Shown here one piece after another: positions 47,889-56,440 of a stretch of 64,000 nt of DNA. The notes beneath the pieces were generated by a model, which had not been told where the DNA came from, searched no databases, and saw only the letters and a program-made list of their open reading frames with translations. How positions within the stretch are numbered: the stretch's first letter is position 1; each line of letters starts with the position of its first letter. The stretch comes from Dechloromonas denitrificans. GTDB taxonomy: Bacteria > Pseudomonadota > Gammaproteobacteria > Burkholderiales > Rhodocyclaceae. Where the stretch lies: the NCBI RefSeq assembly GCF_020510685.1, contig NZ_CP075185.1, positions 4,543,001-4,607,000 on the forward strand, written 5' to 3'. The position numbers and the translations under genes were made by a program.

Positions 47889-48173
47889 ATGCCCCAAGAA
47901 ATCTCCCCGGAAACCGTCGAAGCGCTACTGCCGGAAGTTGCCGAGCTGATCGTTACGGCGCTCAATCTCGAGGTGGCAGCCGGCGAAATCGAAGCCGATG
48001 CGCCACTGTTCGGCGAAGGCCTGGGCCTCGACTCGATCGACGTGCTGGAAATTGCCCTGGTCATTTCCAAGCGTTACGGCTTCCAGCTGCGTTCCGACAA
48101 CCAGGATAACGTGCGCATCTTCACCTCGCTGCGCACGCTGGCCAGCCACATCGCCAGCCAGCGGACGAAATGA
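47889..48173 (+). CDS. Acyl carrier protein (second of the cluster)
   Basis: 94 residues. Phosphopantetheine serine S49 in GEGLGLDSIDVLEIALVISKRYG. It differs clearly from the first ACP, as expected for the ApeE/ApeF pair in which the two carriers have different roles. A GGAAG site precedes the ATG. Its stop overlaps the start of the membrane protein gene by 4 bp. Confidence 0.9.
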   Translation: MPQEISPETVEALLPEVAELIVTALNLEVAAGEIEADAPLFGEGLGLDSIDVLEIALVISKRYGFQLRSDNQDNVRIFTSLRTLASHIASQRTK

Positions 48174-48841
48174 AACTGACCCCGGCCATCATCCTGCGCG
48201 GTCTTGCCCTGATCATCCTCGTCATCACCTGGGCGGTGCTCGCCCACCTCGGCAGCGCCGGCGATGCCAATCGCGATTTCTCCGCCGCCCTAGCCACCGC
48301 GCCGATCGTCGCGATCGGCGTCATGCTCCTGTGGCGGGCCAGCAACCCGCTGTGGATCGCCCTCGGCTGCTTTGCCGTCCTCGCGCTGCTCGCCTGGGCC
48401 TGGCCGGCGCTCCGCCAGAACGTCCCGCTGCTCTACTACATCCAGCATCTCGGGACCAATCTGGCGCTCGCCACGCTGTTCGGGCGCAGCCTGTTCGGCG
48501 GCGGCGAATCCCTCGTCACGCAGTTCGCCCGGATGGCCCATTGCGGCGCCATTTCCGGCGCCCAGGCCCGCTACACCCGGCAAGTCACCATCGCCTGGAC
48601 GATCTTCTTCCTGAGCACCGCGCTCGTCTCAAGCGGCCTGTTCTGGCTCGGCCAGATGGCTGCCTGGTCGATTTTCGCCAATCTGCTGACCGTGCCGATG
48701 GTCGCCTTGATGTTCATCGTCGAACACCTCTGTCGCCAGCGCATCCTGCCGCCGGACGACCGCTCCACCATCGCCGATACCATTCGCGGCTACCGCGCCG
48801 CGATGCAGCATCGCACCGACACGCTGGCCAACCACCCATGA
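48170..48841 (+). CDS. Cluster membrane protein (ApeG-like)
   Basis: 223 residues with about five to six hydrophobic segments (LRGLALIILVITWAVLAHLG, IVAIGVMLLWRASNPLWIALG, CFAVLALLAWAW, TIAWTIFFLSTALVSSGLFWLG, SIFANLLTVPMVALMFIVEHL). Its place directly after the ACPs and before the ligase matches the unknown membrane protein of aryl polyene clusters. Function unknown, possibly an anchor for the biosynthetic complex at the inner membrane. Confidence 0.8.
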   Translation: MKLTPAIILRGLALIILVITWAVLAHLGSAGDANRDFSAALATAPIVAIGVMLLWRASNPLWIALGCFAVLALLAWAWPALRQNVPLLYYIQHLGTNLALATLFGRSLFGGGESLVTQFARMAHCGAISGAQARYTRQVTIAWTIFFLSTALVSSGLFWLGQMAAWSIFANLLTVPMVALMFIVEHLCRQRILPPDDRSTIADTIRGYRAAMQHRTDTLANHP

Positions 48842-50181
48842 GCTCGGTGCCGCTGCTCGGGCACACCAGCCTCGACGACATTTTTGCCTGGCGCCCGAGC
48901 GGGCCGCTCAGGGTCCGCGACTTCCTGGCCGACGTCTACGCGCTGGCCAGGCAACTGCCGGCCGGCCGGCACCTGCTCAATGTCTGCCTGGACCGCTACC
49001 ACTTCACCGTCGGCCTGGCGGCCGGCCTGATCAGCGAGAAGATCAGCCTGCAGCCTTCGTCGCAATCGGCCGAAACGCTGCGCCAGATCCAGACCGACTG
49101 TCCCGACGTATTCTGCCTGTGCGACAGCGAGTTCGACAGTCTCGACCTGCCGCGCCTCGATTTCCCCGCGCTGACCGGCGCCGACCCGGCCAGCGTGACG
49201 GAAATCCCGGCCATCCCGACCGAGCGCATCGCCGCCTGCCTGTTCACCTCCGGGTCGACCGGCCGGCCGATGTCGCATTACAAGCACTGGGGCCGGCTGG
49301 TCAAAAACGGCCGGGCCGGCGCCGAGCGCCTCGGCCTGCTTGACCAACGGCATTCGGTGGTCGGCACCGTACCGGCCCAGCACAGCTACGGCTTCGAATC
49401 GACCGCGCTGATCGCCCTGCATGGCAACGCGCCGTTCTGGTCGGGCAAGCCGTTCTACCCGCAGGACATCGTGGCCGCCCTCGAAGCCGTGCCGGCGCCG
49501 CGCCTGCTGGTCACCACCCCGTTTCATCTGGCGGCGCTGCTCAACGCCGGGCTGGAACTCCCGGCGGTCGATCTGCTGCTCTCGGCCACCGCGCCGCTTT
49601 CGCCGGAACTGGCCGAGGCGGCCGAGCGTCGCTTCGCGGCACCGCTGTTCGAGATCTACGGCTCGACGGAGAGCGGCCAGATCGCCAGCCGGCAAACCAC
49701 CGACGGCCCCGCCTGGACCTTGCTGGCCGACGTCCGGCTGGCTCAGGAAAACGACCTGACCACCGCCTTCGGCGGCCACGTCGAGGGCAGGGTACCGCTG
49801 TCGGACATCATCGAGCTGATCGACCCCGAGCATTTCCTGCTCCACGGCCGGCATGCTGATGTCGTCAACATTGCCGGCAAACGGACCTCGCTGGCTTACC
49901 TCAACCACCAGATCGCGGCGATTCCCGGTGTCGTCGATGGCGCCTTCTTCCTGCCCGACGAGGCCACGCCGGACGGCATCACCCGCCTGTGCGCCTTTGT
50001 CGTCGCGCCGGAACTGAACAGCCGGCAGGTACTAAGCGCACTACGCGAGCGGGTCGAACCGATCTTTCTGCCCCGGCCGCTGGTTTTCGTCGATGTGCTG
50101 CCGCGCAACACCACCGGCAAGCTGCCGCGCAACCAGTTGCAGGCGCTTTACGCCGCCAAAGTCAGCGATGCCCGGCACTGA
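48838..50181 (+). CDS. Acyl-activating AMP-dependent ligase (ApeH-like)
   Basis: 447 residues of the acyl-adenylate-forming superfamily. Motifs: ACLFTSGSTGRPMSHYK (A3), FEIYGSTESGQIA (A5), HGRHADVVNIAGKRTSL (A8) and RNTTGKLPRNQL with the catalytic Lys (A10). It is shorter than typical acyl-CoA synthetases, like the ligases of aryl polyene clusters that load the starter acid onto an ACP. The ATG at 48838 overlaps the previous stop by 4 bp. Confidence 0.9.
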   Translation: MSSVPLLGHTSLDDIFAWRPSGPLRVRDFLADVYALARQLPAGRHLLNVCLDRYHFTVGLAAGLISEKISLQPSSQSAETLRQIQTDCPDVFCLCDSEFDSLDLPRLDFPALTGADPASVTEIPAIPTERIAACLFTSGSTGRPMSHYKHWGRLVKNGRAGAERLGLLDQRHSVVGTVPAQHSYGFESTALIALHGNAPFWSGKPFYPQDIVAALEAVPAPRLLVTTPFHLAALLNAGLELPAVDLLLSATAPLSPELAEAAERRFAAPLFEIYGSTESGQIASRQTTDGPAWTLLADVRLAQENDLTTAFGGHVEGRVPLSDIIELIDPEHFLLHGRHADVVNIAGKRTSLAYLNHQIAAIPGVVDGAFFLPDEATPDGITRLCAFVVAPELNSRQVLSALRERVEPIFLPRPLVFVDVLPRNTTGKLPRNQLQALYAAKVSDARH

Positions 50182-50473
50182 TTTCGACTGGTGCGTGCCG
50201 GCCGATCATCCCGCCTTTGCCGGCCATTTTCCCGGCCGGCCGATCGTGCCGGGCGTCGTGCTGGTCGACCGCGCTATCCTCTTTGCCGAGCAACTGCTCG
50301 GCCGGCCGGTCGACAATTGGCAGATCGGCAACGCCAAATTTTTCAGCCCGGTCGGCCCGAGTGAGGTGCTGACCTTCACGCTTGAGCGCAAGGCGAGCGG
50401 CGCCATTGCCTTCACGGTGCGGGCGGCAACACGCGATGTCGCCGCCGGCAGCCTGACTCCACCCGCGCCATGA
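50168..50473 (+). CDS. 3-hydroxyacyl-ACP dehydratase (hot-dog fold, ApeI-like)
   Basis: 101 residues, a short FabA/FabZ-type hot-dog domain. The catalytic histidine H20 is in FAGHFPGRPIVPGVVLVDRA. The ATG at 50168 is chosen because translation upstream of it is only the shadow of the ligase; the overlap with the ligase is 14 bp. It probably dehydrates the growing polyene chain together with the second dehydratase at 59685. Confidence 0.88.
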   Translation: MPGTDFDWCVPADHPAFAGHFPGRPIVPGVVLVDRAILFAEQLLGRPVDNWQIGNAKFFSPVGPSEVLTFTLERKASGAIAFTVRAATRDVAAGSLTPPAP

Positions 50474-51381
50474 CCGCTGACCAGCCCGGCGGGGCCGAAT
50501 GGCGGCAGGAGAAGGAAAAAAGCAATCTGGCCATTCTCCGGCTGATGGTCTGGATCTCGCTGACCTTCGGCCGCCGCATCGGCCGGCTCGTCCTCTACGG
50601 CATCGCCGCCTACTACGTGCTGTGCGCGCCCAAGGCCCGGAATTTCAGCCGCGCCTACCTGCACCGGGCGCTCGGCCGCTGGGCCGAGTGGTCGGACGGT
50701 TTCCGCCATGTCCTCAGCTTCGCCAGTACGGTTCATGACCGCATCTACCTGCTGAACGACCGCTTCGACCTGTTCGACATCGAGGTGATCGGCGCCGAGG
50801 CGCTGCATGCCGCGCTGGAAAAGCAGCCCGGCGCCCTGCTGATCGGCGCCCACCTCGGCAGTTTCGAAGTGCTGCGCGCCGTCGGCCGGGGCAGGGCGGG
50901 GCTGAAGGTCGCCATGCTGATGTACGAAGAAAACGCCCGCAAGATCAACGCCACGCTGGCCGCGATCAACCCAGCCGCCAGCGAGGACATCATTCCGCTC
51001 GGCCGCATGGATTCGATGCTGCAGGCCCGCGACTGGCTCGACGAAGGCTATCTGGTCGGCATGCTGGCCGACCGCGGTCTGGGTGACGACAGCACGGTCG
51101 ATTGCGATTTCCTTGGGGAAATGGCGCCGTTTCCGGTCGGCCCCTTCCGCATCGCGGCGATGCTGCGCCGCCCGGTCTTCTTCATGACCGGCCTCTACCT
51201 CGGCGGCAACCGCTACCAGATCCATTTCGAGGCCCTGGCCGATTTCTCGGACACGCCGCGCGAAGCCCGCCAGGCGGCGATGCGCGCCGCCCAGCAAGCG
51301 TACGCCGAGCGACTGAGTCATTTTTGCCGGCTGGCCCCCTACAATTGGTTCAACTTCTTCGATTTCTGGCAGAAAAAATGA
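50470..51381 (+). CDS. LpxL/HtrB-type lysophospholipid acyltransferase
   Basis: 303 residues. The HX4E catalytic motif is H128-LGSF-E133 (GAHLGSFE). One N-terminal hydrophobic segment (GRLVLYGIAAYYVLCAP) suggests inner-membrane anchoring. FVLGDRGLG-like text (MLADRGLGDDSTV) and YNWFNFFDFWQ at the end are typical of this acyltransferase class. In aryl polyene loci such an enzyme is thought to join the polyene to its lipid or sugar anchor. It overlaps both neighbours by 4 bp. Confidence 0.9.
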   Translation: MTADQPGGAEWRQEKEKSNLAILRLMVWISLTFGRRIGRLVLYGIAAYYVLCAPKARNFSRAYLHRALGRWAEWSDGFRHVLSFASTVHDRIYLLNDRFDLFDIEVIGAEALHAALEKQPGALLIGAHLGSFEVLRAVGRGRAGLKVAMLMYEENARKINATLAAINPAASEDIIPLGRMDSMLQARDWLDEGYLVGMLADRGLGDDSTVDCDFLGEMAPFPVGPFRIAAMLRRPVFFMTGLYLGGNRYQIHFEALADFSDTPREARQAAMRAAQQAYAERLSHFCRLAPYNWFNFFDFWQKK

Positions 51382-51947
51382 TCAACCGCCTGTTTGCCGG
51401 CCTGCTGCTGGCCGCCCTTGCCCTACCGGCCTCTGCCGCCTTCGATGTCGGCCAGCTGATGACCGACCTCGCCCGGCACAAGGGGGGCAAGGCCAAATTC
51501 GTCGAGAAGAAGTACATCTCGCTGCTCGACAAGCCGGTCGTGTCCACCGGCGAAATGAGCTACACCGCCCCCGACCGGCTGGAAAAACGCACCCTGACGC
51601 CCAAGCCCGAACTGCTGCTGCTCGACAAGGAGCTGCTGAGCATCGAGCGGGAAAAGCAGAAACTGACCATCAACCTGAGCAACCAGCCCGAAGCGCTGGC
51701 TTTCATCGACAGTATCCGCGGCACGCTGACCGGCAACCGCGCCGCGCTGGAAAAGAACTACCTGCTGCATCTGGCGGGCACCCCGGATAAGTGGGTACTC
51801 ACCATGCTGCCCAGCGAGCAGAAGATCGCCGCGCTAGTCCTGCGCATTGTCGTCAGCGGCAGCAAGAACCAGATCCGCAGCATCGAATACCTGCAGGCCG
51901 ATGGCGACCGCTCGGTGCTGAGCATCGAACCGCTCGAGGTCAAATGA
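51378..51947 (+). CDS. LolA-like outer membrane lipoprotein carrier (ApeL-like)
   Basis: 189 residues with a signal peptide (MINRLFAGLLLAALALPASA). The mature protein starts with a LolA-like strand pattern: LMTDLARHKGGKAKFVEKKYISLLDKPVVSTGEMSYTAPDRLEK-type text. It likely shuttles the lipid product across the periplasm. Overlaps both neighbours by 4 bp. Confidence 0.9.
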   Translation: MINRLFAGLLLAALALPASAAFDVGQLMTDLARHKGGKAKFVEKKYISLLDKPVVSTGEMSYTAPDRLEKRTLTPKPELLLLDKELLSIEREKQKLTINLSNQPEALAFIDSIRGTLTGNRAALEKNYLLHLAGTPDKWVLTMLPSEQKIAALVLRIVVSGSKNQIRSIEYLQADGDRSVLSIEPLEVK

Positions 51948-54268
51948 GCCGGGCCGGCCGCACCTTCCTGCTCTGGCTGCTGGCCATGCTGGCCGGGGCA
52001 GCCATCGTCTGGAACAGCCGCTTTTCCGCCGACATGTCCTTCTTCCTGCCGGCCCATCCGAGCGCCGAGCAGCAGGTGCTGGTCGACCAACTGAAGGAGG
52101 GCGCCGTCGCCCGGCTGCTGATGGTCTCGATCGGCGGTGGCGAGTCGGCGCAACGCGCCGCGCTGTCACGCGAACTACGCGGCCGACTGGCTAAGCTGCC
52201 GGCTTTCGTTTCGGTGCAGAACGGCGAGGCCGGCAGCGAAGCGGCCGATCGCGACTTCCTGTTCCGGCACCGCTACCTGCTCAGCCCGGCGGTCAGCCCG
52301 GAGCGTTTCACGGAAGAGGGCCTGCGCCGCGCCGTCGGCAACAGCATCGACCTTCTCGCCTCGCCGGCCGGCATGCTGCTCAAGCCGCTGCTGACCCGCG
52401 ATCCGACCGGCGAACTGGTCGAACAGCTGGCCGGCCTCAATGCCGGCGCCCAGCCGAACAGCCGCGACGGCGTCTGGGCTTCGCGCGACGGCGAGCGGGC
52501 CATGTTGCTGGTCCAGACTGCCGCCCTCGGCTCCGATACCGACGGCCAGGAGACGGCGCTCAACACCATCCGCCAGCAGTTCGCCGCCAGCGCCCAGGCC
52601 GTCGGCCTGGCCGAGGCCAAACTGCAGCTTTCCGGCCCCGGGCTGTTCGCCGTCAATTCGCGGGCGACGATCAAGGACGAAGTGGCGCGGCTGTCGCTGA
52701 TCAGCACCTTCGCCATCGTCGCCGTGCTGCTGTTCACCTATCGTTCCTTCCGCCTGCTCGGACTCGGCCTGCTGCCCGTCGTTTCCGGCACGCTGGCCGG
52801 CGTCGTCGCGGTCAGCCTGCTGTTCGGCACGGTCTATGGCATCACCGTCGGTTTCGGTGCGGCGCTGATCGGCGAGTCGGTCGATTACGGCATCTATTAT
52901 TTCGTCCAGTCCGGACGCAATGGGCTGGCCGCCTGGCGCGCCCGTTTCTGGCCGACCGTCCGCCTCGGCGTGCTGACCTCGGTGTGCGGATTCGGCGCCT
53001 TGCTCTTCTCCGGTTTTCCCGGCCTCGCCCAACTCGGCCTGTATGCGCTGTCCGGAGTGATCGCCGCCGCCGCCGTCACCCGGTTCGTGTTGCCGCCGCT
53101 GACCGGCGAGCAGATCGGCATGCGCGACCTGGCGCCGCTCGGCCGGCGCCTGGCCGCCGCCAGCCAGGCTCTGCATGTGCTGCGCTGGCCGGTGCTGGTA
53201 CTGGCCATCGGCGCGACCGCCGTGCTGATCACCCAGCGCGACCAACTGTGGAACCCCGAATTGTCGGCCCTCAGCCCGGTCAGTCCGGCCGACCAGGCGG
53301 TCGACATGGCCCTGCGCGCCGACATCAGCACGCCCGATTCGCGCTATCTGGTGGTTATCCATGGCGCCACCCGCGAAGCCGCACTGCAGGCGGCCGAAAA
53401 GACCGGGGCGCACCTCGACCGGCTGGTTGCCCAGGGCCTGATCGCCGGCTACGACAGCCCGGCCCGTTTTCTGCCCAGCCAGGCAACACAGGAGCAGCGG
53501 CGGGCCAGCCTGCCGGCGGCCGACGATTTACGCCGCAAGCTGCAGGCAGCACTGGTCGACTCGCCGCTCGCCGCCAACAAGCTGGAAGCTTTCATCGCCG
53601 ATGTCGACAATGCCCGCCAGGCGCCGACCATCAATCGCGACGCGCTGGCCGGCACCAGCCTGGCCTTGGCGGTCGATGCGCTGCTGCTCAATCACCCGGC
53701 CGGCTGGAGCGGCCTGCTGCCGCTGCGCACCGGGCCGCAGGCCATCGACAGCGCACAGTTGCGGGCGGCGCTGGCCGGTTCCGGGGCGCTGTTCATCGAC
53801 ATGAAGGGCGAATTCGACAAGCTCTACAACGATTACCTGCACGAAGCCATGCTGCTCGCCCTGGGCGGCGTCCTCGCCATCACCGTGCTGCTCGCCCTGA
53901 CCCTGCGCTCGCCGCGCCGGCTGGCGGCGCTGCTGCTGCCGCTGGTCCTCGCCGTGGTGATCGTCATCGCCGGCCTGCATCTGCTCGGCGAACGCCTGCA
54001 CCTGCTGCACCTGATCGGCATGCTGCTGATCGTTGCCGTCGGTTCCAACTACGCGCTGTTCTTCGACCGGACCGAAAGACATCGCCCGCTTGACCCGGAA
54101 ACGCTGGCCTCGATGCTGATCGCCAACCTGACCACGGCGATCGGTTTCGGCACGCTGGCCCTATCCGAGGTGCCGATCCTGCAGGCCGTCGGGATGACGG
54201 TCGGACCGGGGGCCATCCTGGCGCTGCTGTTCTCGGCCATTTTCGTTCCACGTGAAACGGCGGCATGA
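51944..54268 (+). CDS. MMPL/RND-type lipid exporter (ApeM-like)
   Basis: 774 residues. Two membrane bundles (about 230-430 and 610-770) separated by periplasmic loops; N-terminal segment FLLWLLAMLAGAAIVW. The conserved pattern LIGESVDYGIYYFVQSGRNG corresponds to the proton-relay region of the family. It presumably moves the polyene lipid out of the inner membrane and hands it to the LolA-like carrier. The final codons contain a parS-like site. Confidence 0.92.
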   Translation: MSRAGRTFLLWLLAMLAGAAIVWNSRFSADMSFFLPAHPSAEQQVLVDQLKEGAVARLLMVSIGGGESAQRAALSRELRGRLAKLPAFVSVQNGEAGSEAADRDFLFRHRYLLSPAVSPERFTEEGLRRAVGNSIDLLASPAGMLLKPLLTRDPTGELVEQLAGLNAGAQPNSRDGVWASRDGERAMLLVQTAALGSDTDGQETALNTIRQQFAASAQAVGLAEAKLQLSGPGLFAVNSRATIKDEVARLSLISTFAIVAVLLFTYRSFRLLGLGLLPVVSGTLAGVVAVSLLFGTVYGITVGFGAALIGESVDYGIYYFVQSGRNGLAAWRARFWPTVRLGVLTSVCGFGALLFSGFPGLAQLGLYALSGVIAAAAVTRFVLPPLTGEQIGMRDLAPLGRRLAAASQALHVLRWPVLVLAIGATAVLITQRDQLWNPELSALSPVSPADQAVDMALRADISTPDSRYLVVIHGATREAALQAAEKTGAHLDRLVAQGLIAGYDSPARFLPSQATQEQRRASLPAADDLRRKLQAALVDSPLAANKLEAFIADVDNARQAPTINRDALAGTSLALAVDALLLNHPAGWSGLLPLRTGPQAIDSAQLRAALAGSGALFIDMKGEFDKLYNDYLHEAMLLALGGVLAITVLLALTLRSPRRLAALLLPLVLAVVIVIAGLHLLGERLHLLHLIGMLLIVAVGSNYALFFDRTERHRPLDPETLASMLIANLTTAIGFGTLALSEVPILQAVGMTVGPGAILALLFSAIFVPRETAA
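54245..54258. promoter_or_regulatory. parS-like ParB binding site 4
   Basis: GTTCCACGTGAAAC, identical to site 3, inside the last codons of the MMPL gene (protein FVPRETA), ending 10 bp before its stop. Confidence 0.7.
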
Positions 54269-54912
54269 GCCAAGCCTTGCGCACTCTCGGCCAAAACACC
54301 GGGGCAGCCAACCTGATGGTGCTGCTGCCCGGCGCCTACATGCAGCCGGAAGATTTCGCGGCGGCCGGTTTTTTCACCGCCCTGAGCACCCGCCAGCTGC
54401 CTTATGACCTGCTGGCGGTAGACCTCGATCTGGAAGCCATTTCGGCCGGCACGGCCTTGCCGGCGCTGCAGGCGGAAATCCTCGCACCGGCCCGCCGGCA
54501 GGGCTATGCCAAGATCTGGCTGGGCGGCATTTCGCTCGGCGGCCTGCTCGCCCTCGGCCACAATGCCGACACCCCGGGCAGCGTCGACGGTTTGTGCCTG
54601 CTTGCCCCCTATCCGGGCAGCCGGCTGACCACCAACGCCATCGCCCGGGCCGGCGGGCTGGCCAGCTGGCAGGCGACGCCCGACCAACTGGCCGATCCCG
54701 AATTCCGCGTCTGGCGCTGGCTGCAAAAGCCGCCGGCCGATTTGCCGGTTTTTGTCGGCTACGGCAGCGAGGATCGTTTCGCCGCCGGCATGCGGCAGAT
54801 CGCCGACTGTTTTCCGCCGAGCGCCCGCCATGCCATTCCCGGCGGCCATGAGTGGCCGGTCTGGCAGCTTTTGTGGGAACATTTCCTCGACAGCGGACAT
54901 CTTTCCTCCTGA
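54265..54912 (+). CDS. Alpha/beta hydrolase of the cluster
   Basis: 215 residues. The nucleophile elbow is LGGISLGGLLAL with S90, the acid is probably in YGSEDRFA, and the late His is in PGGHEWPVW. No signal peptide. It could be a thioesterase-like enzyme that releases or proofreads the chain; this is inference. The ATG overlaps the MMPL stop by 4 bp. Confidence 0.82.
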   Translation: MSQALRTLGQNTGAANLMVLLPGAYMQPEDFAAAGFFTALSTRQLPYDLLAVDLDLEAISAGTALPALQAEILAPARRQGYAKIWLGGISLGGLLALGHNADTPGSVDGLCLLAPYPGSRLTTNAIARAGGLASWQATPDQLADPEFRVWRWLQKPPADLPVFVGYGSEDRFAAGMRQIADCFPPSARHAIPGGHEWPVWQLLWEHFLDSGHLSS

Positions 54913-54916
54913 GCCC

Positions 54917-55717
54917 ATGCCACGCCCCTGGAAACCGTCACCGACCATCAAGCTTTCGCTCGCCACCCATGTCGCGGCCGGGCTCGGCCTGCTCGCCGCG
55001 CCGACCGCCTGGCCGTGGGCGCTCGGCGCCGTCGCGCTCAACCAGCTGATCCTCAGCGGGGCCGGCCTGCTGCCGCGGAGCGACCTGCTCGGCCCGAATC
55101 TGAATCGTCTGCCGGCCGCCTCGGCGCAACGCCGTGAAATGGCGCTGACCATCGACGACGGCCCTGACCCCGAGATCACGCCGCGCGTCCTCGACCAGCT
55201 CGACGCCGCCGGCGCCACCGCCAGCTTCTTCTGCATCGGCCGGCGGGCCCGGCAATATCCGGCAATCTGCCGGGAAATCGTGGCGCGCGGCCACAGTGTC
55301 GAAAACCATAGCGACGCCCACTCGTCGCTTTTCGCCACCTTCGGCCCCCGCCGCATGCGCGCCGACATCAGCGCCGGCCAGGCGACGTTGGCCGACATCA
55401 CCGGCCAGGCACCGCGTTTCTTCCGGCCGACGGCCGGCCTGCGCAATCCCTTTCTCGAGCCGGTGCTGGCCGGCCTGGACCTGCGTCTCGCTTCGTGGAC
55501 GCGGCGTTCCTACGACACCCGCAATGGCAACCCGCAGCAGGTTTTCGCCCGCCTGACCGATAATCTCGGCCCCGGCGACATCCTGCTGCTGCACGATGGC
55601 AACGCCGCCCGCACGGCCGACGGGCAGGCGGTGATCCTCACCGTGCTGCCCCGTTTGCTCGCCGCCATCGACCTGGCCCGTTTAACCCCCGTGACGCTCC
55701 CGACCGCCCTGACATGA
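54917..55717 (+). CDS. Polysaccharide deacetylase family protein (NodB fold)
   Basis: 266 residues. Hydrophobic N-terminal region (about 10-55), so membrane-anchored. NodB motif 1 is ALTIDDGPDPEIT (D80, D81), motif 2 is ENHSDAHSSL giving the HxxxH metal pair, and late motif GDILLLHDGN holds the catalytic His. It may deacetylate an N-acetylated sugar or act on the lipid-linked product. Start at 54917, 4 bp after the hydrolase stop; overlaps the methyltransferase by 4 bp. Confidence 0.88.
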   Translation: MPRPWKPSPTIKLSLATHVAAGLGLLAAPTAWPWALGAVALNQLILSGAGLLPRSDLLGPNLNRLPAASAQRREMALTIDDGPDPEITPRVLDQLDAAGATASFFCIGRRARQYPAICREIVARGHSVENHSDAHSSLFATFGPRRMRADISAGQATLADITGQAPRFFRPTAGLRNPFLEPVLAGLDLRLASWTRRSYDTRNGNPQQVFARLTDNLGPGDILLLHDGNAARTADGQAVILTVLPRLLAAIDLARLTPVTLPTALT

Positions 55718-56436
55718 CTTCCCGCTTCCTTAAAACCCTGCTCGACGATGCCAGCCGCCCGTTCCGCGGCGGCGGCCATTTCGCCTACCACTATTCACGC
55801 GGCAAGCTGTCCTCCGACTGCATTTTCCGCGAACTGCTGAAGCGCGGCATTTTCCCGAGCCAAGGGCATTTTCTCGACCTCGGCTGCGGCCAGGGCAGCC
55901 TGTTCGGCTGGCTACTCGCCGCCCGCCGGCTGTACGAAAACGGCAACTGGCCGAGCGACTGGGCGGCGGCACCGAAACCGCTCAGCCTGCGCGGTTTCGA
56001 ACTGATGCAGAAGGACGTCGATCGCGCCGCGCGCGCCTTCGGCCCGCAGCACCCGGTGGTCGATATCCGTCTGGGCGACATGTGCGAGGTCGATTTCGGC
56101 CAGGCCGATGTCGTCACCATCCTCGACGCCTTGCACTACATCGACCATGCCCGACAGCAGGACGTCATCCGCCGCATCCGCGCCGCCTTGCCGGCCGGCG
56201 GCCTGTTCCTTACCCGGGTCGGCGATGCCGGCGCCGGCCTGCGCTACCACATCTGCAACTGGGTCGATCGCACCGTCACCTTCGTCCGCGGCCATCGGCT
56301 ACCGACGCTCTACGAGCGCAAGCTGGCCGACTGGGTCGCGCTGCTGAGCCAGCACGGTTTCCAGGTCGAAACGCTGCCGATGAGCGACGGCAAGCCCTTC
56401 GCCAACGTCATGTTGATCTGCCGGGTACCTGCCTGA
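55714..56436 (+). CDS. SAM-dependent methyltransferase of the cluster (ApeB-like)
   Basis: 240 residues. SAM motif I is FLDLGCGQGSLFGWLLAARR, with ADVVTILDALHYIDHARQQDVIRRI as the post-motif region. In aryl polyene loci a methyltransferase methylates the aromatic head group; that function is expected here but not shown. Coupled to its upstream neighbour by a 4-bp overlap. Confidence 0.9.
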   Translation: MTSRFLKTLLDDASRPFRGGGHFAYHYSRGKLSSDCIFRELLKRGIFPSQGHFLDLGCGQGSLFGWLLAARRLYENGNWPSDWAAAPKPLSLRGFELMQKDVDRAARAFGPQHPVVDIRLGDMCEVDFGQADVVTILDALHYIDHARQQDVIRRIRAALPAGGLFLTRVGDAGAGLRYHICNWVDRTVTFVRGHRLPTLYERKLADWVALLSQHGFQVETLPMSDGKPFANVMLICRVPA

Positions 56437-56440
56437 GCGC

